Part shown: piece after piece, positions 1 through 6,911 of the stretch
How the letters are laid out: each line of letters opens with the position of its first letter
Position numbering within the stretch: position 1 is the first letter of the stretch
Source: Acidobacteriota bacterium
Lineage (GTDB): Bacteria > Acidobacteriota > Terriglobia > Terriglobales > Acidobacteriaceae
Reading direction: 5' to 3'
Assembly: GCA_021846985.1 (NCBI GenBank)
Contig: JAJZVX010000013.1
Span: 1 to 64,000, forward strand
Length of the DNA: 64,000 nt
Notes under the pieces: generated by a model
The model's input: only the letters and a program-made list of their open reading frames with translations
What the model was told of the DNA's origin: nothing
Database searches by the model: none
Position numbers and translations under genes: made by a program

Positions 1-121
1 TTTTACTTGCCCTTTTCTTGACTCATGTGGGCCAGGTAGCTACTGTAAGAAAACAACCAGCGCCGCTTCGCTCCGACCCTGGCCCACTTCACCGGAATCG
101 GTGGCCCACTTCACCGGAATA
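1..121. mobile_element. Terminus of an IS21-family-like insertion sequence (rest lies left of the window)
   Basis: Two direct copies of TGGCCCACTTCACCGGAAT occur at 80-98 and 102-120, spaced 22 bp. Short reiterated repeats of this GGCCCA...CCGGAA type are typical of IS21-family ends. The polymerase frame on the minus strand reads into them as IPVKWATDSGEVG, which is IS-encoded sequence and not polymerase. The junction with host DNA should lie at about 121-125. No istA or istB gene is in the window, so the family call rests on the repeats alone. Confidence 0.6.
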
Positions 122-1776
122 CGCACCGGTCCCGCCGAATCGTCTCGATTCATCTCGGCATATATTCCGTAGCTCGCCGAATTCGCCAGCACTTTCAAAG
201 CCTTCGAGAGCCGTTCCTTTTCCACGTCAGAAATGTCATTTCTGCGCGAGAGCGCTTTTCTCTGTTCAATCACAACGCGAAAGAAATCATCTTCACGCGG
301 ATCAATTTCGATCTTTCGGCGCAATCTTGTTGGCCGCAGATTCGGCAGTATCCCGTGAGGCTCCAAGATGAACGAATCGACGATCTTCGGGATGCGCTCG
401 GTCAGAATCACAGAGGCCACAACATCCGGCAGAGAGAACCAAATCGCATCATCAGAGCTTTCCGCGTAAAGATGATTGATTCCGACTTGCCAATCATTTG
501 TCGCACGGTTGTATTGGCAGCGGGCAGGGAGAATATCGCCCTGGGGCTGAATTCGGACAAATGCGGTCAACTGCCCCCAAATGCTTTGCTGAAATAATTC
601 GTCCGCCGTTATCTTTCCAAGCAACGATTGAATTTCATCGTTTGTGCCGGTGCGAATTCTGATTTCTTTGGCGATGACGTATTTCCAAAGGCCAAGGAGA
701 CTATTCACCGTGGGGTACATGGATAGGAAATCCGTGTATACGACCGGCACGGGGAATTTCCTGATGTGGGCGCTCGTACGCCCGCCGAAAAATGCAGATT
801 GCGTATAACCGATATACGGCTGCAAATTCTTCTGCCGGTCCAACACTGGAGAAATGCCCATCGCACGCAAATATGCTTTGCCGATGGAAGCAGGTGAAAA
901 TGCGCTTGTTGCCCGAAGCGGTATGGGATGGCCGTCGAATTCCTCCAGCAATTTCTCTGCAAGCTCGGCAGTCGCCTCAACGTCCCTTCGGCAGTAGTTA
1001 ATGTATTCATCACAAATCTTGCCGTGTCCCGATGCTTCCATCTTTCCGTGCTCAACGCCGAAGGCATCGCACGCGGATTTGAGGGAATGGCTCCTGTCGA
1101 GAGCAAATGCGAGCGTGCGAAGATCGAGGAAATTTCCTCGGAAGGTTTTTACCTTTCCTGTTTTCTCGTCCTTGTCCAAATCGCCTTCGTCCGGGCTTCT
1201 TCTAGCGGTGAATCCCATCAAGGCGCGTTTGCTGTCGATATGCCTGACCCCGATTCGTGGCCGGAACGCATTTCGCTTACGCCGTCCTTTCTTGTCAACG
1301 TATTGCCAAAGGCCAATCGAGAATCCGCCCGCAAATTCACCTCTGGACGGCGCAACATCAAATCCTAACCGCGACAGATCAAAGGGGAGATTGAAGCCCA
1401 CGAGCAGACATTTGGTTTTGTAGGCTGTACGGAATAGTTCATAAAGAAATTCGTCTAGCGTGAGCAGGTCAAGCGTGCGATGGCCATGCCGGGCAACATT
1501 TGCAGAATGAGAGTCCGCGTAGTCCCTTAATGAGCCAAGTTCGTTCTCCGGCAAATCGCCTGCATAAAATAGAGCCTCGCGGACACAATGGCCATCAACG
1601 ATGTACCGGAAGCAACCGAACTTGAGACTTTGTGTTGCATCCGTCCGCGTCTCTGTGTCAAAAACCATCATCGCGCCTGGGCGATGCCACGGCTCGCGCG
1701 TTCTGGGCCTGCGTGTCACACCCTCAATTTCCGGGTATACACGAATTGCAAGGTCAACGGGGCCGGGTTCACACAC
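40..1776 (-). pseudogene. B-family DNA polymerase (3'-5' exonuclease + polymerase), 3' end replaced by IS sequence
   Basis: The reading frame gives 578 residues. Exonuclease motifs are visible: Exo I FDTET (39-43), Exo II GFNLPFD (127-133) and Exo III YCRRD (261-265). The polymerase follows with motif A YTDFLSMYP (347-355) and motif B K-x3-NSASYG (528-537). Motif C (usually DTDS) and the thumb are missing: after about residue 551 the frame runs into the IS21-like repeats and stops at 40. It would have copied DNA with proofreading; casposons of several families carry such a PolB, presumably for replication or gap repair after integration. It is third in a minus-strand unit after the HTH and HNH genes, 10 bp from the latter. 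An active polymerase is unlikely as it stands. Family identity is firm; the mechanism of truncation is inferred. Confidence 0.85.
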
Positions 1777-1786
1777 GAGAGAGCCT

Positions 1787-2281
1787 CTATTGCTGCCATG
1801 CTGTGGGCCTGATGTTCAGCACCTGCCAGTAATGTTCGCCGAGCCTGTGCACCAATTCATTGTGTAGGGCTTCTAGAAGTTCTGCTACCCGAAGAAGAAG
1901 CCTCTCGATTAGATGGACGACGGTATCGCAGAAGCCCCGAATGCACGCGGCTCCAGCAAGCAAGGGAGAGCCGGTTGGATTTTCGCGCGTTTCCTTTCGC
2001 CAGTCATACATCGCATCGGTCAGGATTGCATGGTCGTTTGCCGGAATCGAGACTGTCAGGTCATGGTTTCTTTTTCCTGCAACGTGATGACGCTCCATGA
2101 CAGACAGTCCTCTCTGCTTGTGCCTGCATTCCCTACAAATCACCGGCTTTGAACCGGCAATTAAGGCATGTGGCTCCGATGCTCCGCACGCGCATTTGGC
2201 GTCCGGGCCTACCCGGCGCTGCGCACGGCTGCGGCGCATCTCTTTTCCTACCGGGTCACGTGAAGGAATTTCGTTTCTCAT
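1787..2281 (-). CDS. HNH-like zinc-binding protein, putative nuclease
   Basis: This is a 164-residue protein. A zinc knuckle is made by C30-x-C32 and C49-x2-C52, followed by ERHHVAGKRNHD (63-74) and PANDH (80-84), a His-His...Asn...Asn-Asp-His layout like HNH (beta-beta-alpha metal) nucleases. The C-terminal half is helical without a clear domain. Its ATG overlaps the stop of the upstream HTH gene by 3 nt, so the two are translationally coupled, and polB follows 10 bp downstream. HNH nucleases are regular members of casposon gene sets; here it could process ends or act as a homing or defence nuclease. The nuclease role is inferred from the residue pattern. Confidence 0.6.
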   Translation of the reverse strand: MRNEIPSRDPVGKEMRRSRAQRRVGPDAKCACGASEPHALIAGSKPVICRECRHKQRGLSVMERHHVAGKRNHDLTVSIPANDHAILTDAMYDWRKETRENPTGSPLLAGAACIRGFCDTVVHLIERLLLRVAELLEALHNELVHRLGEHYWQVLNIRPTAWQQ

Positions 2282-2856
2282 TAGACTACACTCCTGTATA
2301 GGGATTCAAACGAAAGCACTCCAGCAGAACCCAGCTTTTGCAGCTCCGCCAAATCAGTAACGAGCTTGATGCGCTCGCCTTTTTCATCCAGTAGCTTCAT
2401 GCGTCGAAATTTCTTCAGGCGGGATGCATCGCCTGTTTGCAGATATTTCTGGACTGCGGCGCTGTATTCAGCAATTCTGCTGGCGGTCTCAGAGCCGCGC
2501 ACCGCAACCTCTGTCAAACCATCTGGGGAAGGGATGACAAGCACGCGGAGCAGCTTGTCGCTGGGCCGTGCGACGTAGCGCCCATTCTTTGTCTTCCGTA
2601 GTGCTGAACCCGCGCGGTTCCTGACTATGCGGGGATCAAGGCCGAATTCGCGTGATGCCTGAGTGAGCGATGCGCCCTCAGACCGCATTTTGGAAATCAC
2701 GTGGGTCACGCGGCTCCAAGTTTCCTGCTGGACCTCCGGGAGAGCGTAGAACTGCTTCGATGTCCGGGGCCGCGTAATCTTCCTTTTCTTCACTGGGCTG
2801 GTTGTGGTTGCCCTGTTGCCAATCGTCTTCCGCTTCAGTTTCTTCTTCGAGGCCAT
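2281..2856 (-). CDS. Helix-turn-helix DNA-binding protein of the island
   Basis: This is a 191-residue, very basic protein. Residues 1-35 are a Lys/Arg-rich tail. Residues 55-80 form a helix-turn-helix (ASLTQASREFGLDPRIVRNR), followed by a conserved-looking core (SALRKTKNGRYVARPSD) and a small C-terminal domain ending in LSFESLY. It is the first gene of the minus-strand unit HTH-HNH-polB and faces the zinc-ribbon/cas1 unit across a 205 bp AT-rich gap, a good position for an autoregulator or an end-binding accessory factor. No enzymatic motif is seen. An AGAGAGA purine tract precedes the ATG as ribosome binding site. Confidence 0.6.
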   Translation of the reverse strand: MASKKKLKRKTIGNRATTTSPVKKRKITRPRTSKQFYALPEVQQETWSRVTHVISKMRSEGASLTQASREFGLDPRIVRNRAGSALRKTKNGRYVARPSDKLLRVLVIPSPDGLTEVAVRGSETASRIAEYSAAVQKYLQTGDASRLKKFRRMKLLDEKGERIKLVTDLAELQKLGSAGVLSFESLYRSVV

Positions 2857-3061
2857 TTCTCTCTCTTTTCATTTTGAAGTATGAGTTCCGCATATTTTTT
2901 GCGGATCGTGATTTCGATTTAATCATGGATGGTTTGAATAAGGTCATTTGTATAAATTAGATAACCGATTGATACTCGAAGAGTTTGTCGTATTATATTT
3001 CGCTCAATAGTAACTTTTTACCGTATAATTAAGACTGGAATTTCAGGAGGCCCACGCAAAA
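2857..3061. promoter_or_regulatory. Divergent promoter region between the polB unit and the cas1 unit
   Basis: This 205 bp gap is much richer in A+T than its surroundings. It contains a perfect 6 bp inverted repeat TCCGCA (2887-2892) / TGCGGA (2900-2905), a candidate operator for the neighbouring HTH protein. A consensus -10 box TATAAT lies at 3024-3029 for the plus-strand unit; no good -35 was found. AGGAGG at 3045-3050 is the ribosome binding site of the gene at 3062. The minus-strand promoter could not be placed. Confidence 0.5.
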
Positions 3062-3613
3062 ATGCGAAAACCCAAAAATGACGGAAAATCAGGAAAGATT
3101 TCTCTTGACAGGCTTTCGGGGAAACGTGGGCGAGGTCGTCCGCGGTGGGTTCCTGCTGCCCTTGTCAGAAGTTGCGCGGACAATTACCGAAGACTGCTAG
3201 AGAGAGGATGGAATGATTTGGAAGACCCGCTCTTGGCAGCGCAATCGGAACAGGAAGTCGCTGTTGCCCTTCGGCGCGTCCCTCCTGGCTACCCCCATGA
3301 ACTCTCTCTGCTGGCACCTTTGATCCTCAAGGTCATAAAAGAGCCGAAGTTCCCAAAGCGGAAAAAAGCGCAAATCAATTTCCTGGCGGATTCAATTGGC
3401 GCTGGCGGAGCAGTGACGCCACGAAGATCGCGTGACATCTGCGCAGAGGAAAGAGCGCGCGACGCACAGCGACACCACATTCTCCGGTACGAATTCTGGA
3501 TTGAGTGTTCCTGTGGCTATAAAGGCCGCTCCGAAAACCACAGTTGTAGGGATTGCGGAGCAATTCTCTATCTACCTACTGCATCCGAATCAGACGCATC
3601 ACGAGACCAATGA
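3062..3613 (+). CDS. Zinc-ribbon protein upstream of cas1, function unknown
   Basis: This is a 183-residue protein. The N-terminus is basic (RLSGKRGRGRPRW, an AT-hook-like GRGRPR at about 22-27), the middle is helical, and the C-terminus carries a zinc ribbon CSCG...CRDCG (about 154-172). No catalytic motif was recognised. AGGAGG lies 11 nt before the ATG and a TATAAT -10 box 32 nt before it, so it opens the transcript that continues into cas1 63 bp downstream. A DNA-binding accessory role in integration, or regulation, is plausible but not shown by the sequence. Confidence 0.6.
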   Translation: MRKPKNDGKSGKISLDRLSGKRGRGRPRWVPAALVRSCADNYRRLLERGWNDLEDPLLAAQSEQEVAVALRRVPPGYPHELSLLAPLILKVIKEPKFPKRKKAQINFLADSIGAGGAVTPRRSRDICAEERARDAQRHHILRYEFWIECSCGYKGRSENHSCRDCGAILYLPTASESDASRDQ

Positions 3614-3676
3614 GCGGGCTTGCCACCTGTTGCGAGCAGGCGGCAAACCCTAACCACCGAAGGAGAGTGCACTCCA

Positions 3677-5383
3677 ATGGCAGCTACCCAAACCGTAGCG
3701 TACCCGTCTCAATCGCGTAAACCCCCGATAGATCATGCTCTCTCAGCACATGGCCTATCCGCCCATCGGAATTTATGTCTGAAGCCTCAGCATGGCGTGA
3801 TAACTCTCGCTGGGTACGGCATCCGCGTGAATGTAGATCGCGGGCATCTAACCCTTGAAGATGGCATTGCCACAGACCGCAGACAGTGCCGACTCCCGCG
3901 CGTCAATCACGGCCTGAAGCGCCTTGTTGTGATTGGCTCAGACGGAATGATCTCCCTGGCAGCTTTGCGCTGGCTGGCAGATCAGGATGCGTCATTCGTC
4001 ATGCTCGAACGTGACGGCTCGGTGCTTGCTACAACCGGACCGGTACGTTCTTCGGATGTGAAGCTCAGGCGGGCACAGGCTTTGTCGCTCGAAAATGGGC
4101 CCGCTTTGCGGATCAGCCGCGATCTGATTGACCGCAAACTCGCTGGGCAGGAGAAGGTCGCAATCGAATCGCTTGGCGACGAATCCGCCGCATCAGCAAT
4201 ACAACGGTTCCGATCCGATCTACCCGCCGCGCAGTCTATCGATGCAATTAGGCTTATCGAATCACAGGCTGCGCGCGCCTACTGGCAAGCATGGCGGGCT
4301 GTGCCTGTGATGTTTCCAAAGAGTGATCTGCGACGTGTCCCCGAGCATTGGCTCAATTTCGGTTTGCGGGTATCTCCCCTTACTGGTTCGCCCCGTCTTG
4401 CCGTCAATCCCGCAAACGCGATTCTGAATTACCTGTACGCCATGCTTGAAACGGAGACGCGCCTCGCCGCTACGACATTAGGGCTTGATCCTGGAATTGG
4501 CGTTTTGCACGTCGATCTGCATTATCGGGACAGCTTGGCATGTGACCTGATGGAGCCGATCCGGCCCCGTGTTGATGCATACGTCTTGGATTGGCTGAAG
4601 TATAGTCCACTCCCGCGCAATCACTTCTTCGAGCAGCGAGACGGCAACTGTCGCTTGATGGCGGGCTTCGCCTCCATCCTGTCGCAGACCGCGCCGAAAT
4701 GGGCGCGACTGGTTGCGCCGGTTGCGGAGTGGTTTGCACGGGCCATCATGGGGGAAACGAAAGCTAGACGGAATCACTTTCCTGCGAGACTGACGCAACA
4801 AAACAAACGAGAGGCGAGGGGCGGGAACTCGCTGTCAACCGCAGCAGTCGGCTTGAAGCCTGAAAAGGCTTGCCAAGGTTGCGGAGTGGTGATTGCGGGC
4901 TCTGCTACGCATTGCAGATCATGCTCTCGTGAGAACCATACCCAAGAATTAATCGAGGCGGCCAAGGTAGGACGCATTGCAGCGCAGGCTCCGGAGGCTC
5001 AACAGAAAAGATCGGCGACCCAACAAATCAACGCGCGAGCACGGTACGATTGGAAATCGTCAGACCAACCGGATTGGCTAACAGCCGTGTTCTACTCAGA
5101 GAAAGTAGTGCCTTCCCTTGCCTCGGTCTCAGCCACATCGATAGCGAAGCGGTTGAACGTTTCCTACAGCTACGCCGATGATATTCGCAAGGGCCGTGTG
5201 CCGCATCCGAGGCATTGGAAAGTGCTGACTGAGTTGACGGGATTGAGTAAGGATGTACCAGACAGCGAGCCAAAATTGAATTTCAACACCACTTCAAAGA
5301 ACATGAGCGCATCCTCGCGGCGAGTATTTAGAATAGGAACCGCCCATGCCGAAACTCGATTGGCTCACCCGAAGCGAAGATGA
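3677..5383 (+). CDS. cas1: Solo Cas1 integrase (casposase-like) with C-terminal zinc finger and HTH
   Basis: This is a 568-residue protein from the ATG at 3677 (AGGAG 11 nt upstream; a TTG at 3620 is in frame but lacks a good site). Residues 1 to about 365 form a Cas1 fold: the Glu motif IESQAARAYW (E195), the His motif GIGVLHVD (H278) and the Asp motif SLACDLMEPIRP (D290, E293) are the metal-binding triad of the Cas1 integrase. About 200 extra residues follow: a CxxC-x10-CxxC zinc finger (C399, C402, C413, C416) and an HTH (about 481-521, VSATSIAKRLNVSYSYADDI). Ordinary CRISPR Cas1 proteins are about 300-340 residues; a C-terminal HTH extension is a known trait of casposases. No cas2, effector or CRISPR array is near. 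It would integrate the element's ends into target DNA. Confidence 0.85.
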   Translation: MAATQTVAYPSQSRKPPIDHALSAHGLSAHRNLCLKPQHGVITLAGYGIRVNVDRGHLTLEDGIATDRRQCRLPRVNHGLKRLVVIGSDGMISLAALRWLADQDASFVMLERDGSVLATTGPVRSSDVKLRRAQALSLENGPALRISRDLIDRKLAGQEKVAIESLGDESAASAIQRFRSDLPAAQSIDAIRLIESQAARAYWQAWRAVPVMFPKSDLRRVPEHWLNFGLRVSPLTGSPRLAVNPANAILNYLYAMLETETRLAATTLGLDPGIGVLHVDLHYRDSLACDLMEPIRPRVDAYVLDWLKYSPLPRNHFFEQRDGNCRLMAGFASILSQTAPKWARLVAPVAEWFARAIMGETKARRNHFPARLTQQNKREARGGNSLSTAAVGLKPEKACQGCGVVIAGSATHCRSCSRENHTQELIEAAKVGRIAAQAPEAQQKRSATQQINARARYDWKSSDQPDWLTAVFYSEKVVPSLASVSATSIAKRLNVSYSYADDIRKGRVPHPRHWKVLTELTGLSKDVPDSEPKLNFNTTSKNMSASSRRVFRIGTAHAETRLAHPKRR

Positions 5384-6863
5384 GAAGGTCTCCGCGCACG
5401 TTCCCTACCGGCTCCTGGAGGCGGTGCCGGAGCATTCCTATGGCGATCCGAACACCGAAAACATGCTCATCCAAGGGGACAACCTGGATGCGCTGAAGGC
5501 TCTGCTCCCGTTCTACGCGGGCCGAGTGAAGTGCATCTTCATTGACCCGCCCTACAACACCCGGAGTGCCTTTGAGCACTACGATGACAACCTGGAGCAT
5601 ACGCAATGGCTTGCAATGATGTATCCGCGTCTTGAGCTGTTGCGGGAGTTGCTCACTCAGAACGGAAGCATCTGGATCACCATTGATGACAATGAGGCGC
5701 ACTATCTGAAGGTGGTCATGGATGAACTCTTTGGAAGAAAGAACTTCATTGCGAATGTCATCTGGCGCAAGAACTACTCCCCGAAATCAAGCGCCCGGCA
5801 CTTCTCCGTAGACCACGACCACATACTTGTGTACGCGGCGGATTCTGAGGCATGGATTCCAAATCCTATGCCGCGCACAGAGAAGCAAGACAAGGCTTAC
5901 AAAAACCCGGACAATGATGCTCGGGGGCCTTGGAAGCCTAGCGATTTGTCGGCAAGGAATTACTACAGCTTGGGCCGGTATCCGATCACCACACCCAAGG
6001 GCCGGGTCATATCCGGTCCTCCGGGCGGGAACTATTGGCGCATGTCCGAAGAGAACTTCAAAAGCATGGATGCGGACGGGCGCATCTGGTGGGGAAAAAG
6101 CAAAGATTCCATACCTCAGATTAAGCGGTTTCTTTCTGAGGTTAAGCAGGGCATGACACCGCAAACCTATTGGTCGTATGAGGACGTGGGGCACACTCAG
6201 GAAGCCAAGCAAGAGATTCTGGCGCTTTTTGGAAAAGACGTTTTCCTCACGCCCAAACCCGAAAGGCTCATGCAGCGCATTATGCACATTGCCACGGGGC
6301 CTGATGAGGTCGTCTTAGATTCTTTTCTCGGCTCCGGCACAACCGCTGCTGTGGCACACAAGATGGGCCGCCGCTACATCGGGATTGAGAACGGGGAACA
6401 CGCAATCACGCATTGTGCTCCACGCCTCAAGAAAGTGGTGGACGGTGAGCCGGGCGGCATCTCCAAAGCTGTGGACTGGAAGGGAGGCGGCGGATTCCAC
6501 TTCTACCAGCTTGGCAGTGCCGTGTTCGATGAAGAGGGACAAATCAATCCGGCTGTGCGTTTCGCGCACCTTGCCGCGCACGTATGGTTTGCCGAGACGC
6601 GCACGCCCTTGCCGCATCCACGGAGGCGCTCTCCGCTCTTGGGCGTGCATGATGGCGTGGGCTATTACCTGCTTTTCAACGGCATCCTTGGGGACAAGCG
6701 GCCTGATGGTGGGAACGTGCTCACGCGCCGGTTGCTTGCGGAGCTGCCCGCGCACGATGGTCCCAAGGTCATCTACGGCGAAAGCAGCCGGTTGAGTAAG
6801 GAAAGCCTGCTCCAGCTTGGCATCACGTTCAAGCAAACACCCTACGATGTGAAGGCGCGTTGA
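5346..6863 (+). CDS. mod: Type III restriction-modification methyltransferase subunit (Mod), N6-adenine
   Basis: This is a 505-residue protein. The catalytic motif IV DPPY (67-70) precedes the SAM-binding motif I DSFLGSGT (325-332), the beta-class order typical of type III Mod subunits. The region between (about 140-300) includes the target recognition part. It methylates adenine at the system's recognition site and guides the Res partner. The ATG lies inside the last 38 nt of cas1, so the two genes share a transcript and are probably translationally coupled. It is shorter than EcoP1/EcoP15 Mod (about 645 residues) but all motifs are intact. res follows 48 bp downstream. Confidence 0.9.
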   Translation: MPKLDWLTRSEDEKVSAHVPYRLLEAVPEHSYGDPNTENMLIQGDNLDALKALLPFYAGRVKCIFIDPPYNTRSAFEHYDDNLEHTQWLAMMYPRLELLRELLTQNGSIWITIDDNEAHYLKVVMDELFGRKNFIANVIWRKNYSPKSSARHFSVDHDHILVYAADSEAWIPNPMPRTEKQDKAYKNPDNDARGPWKPSDLSARNYYSLGRYPITTPKGRVISGPPGGNYWRMSEENFKSMDADGRIWWGKSKDSIPQIKRFLSEVKQGMTPQTYWSYEDVGHTQEAKQEILALFGKDVFLTPKPERLMQRIMHIATGPDEVVLDSFLGSGTTAAVAHKMGRRYIGIENGEHAITHCAPRLKKVVDGEPGGISKAVDWKGGGGFHFYQLGSAVFDEEGQINPAVRFAHLAAHVWFAETRTPLPHPRRRSPLLGVHDGVGYYLLFNGILGDKRPDGGNVLTRRLLAELPAHDGPKVIYGESSRLSKESLLQLGITFKQTPYDVKAR

Positions 6864-6911
6864 GTGCTCGCCGCACGGGCGGCGGATTGATTCGGGTTGC
6901 AAGGGGATGGC

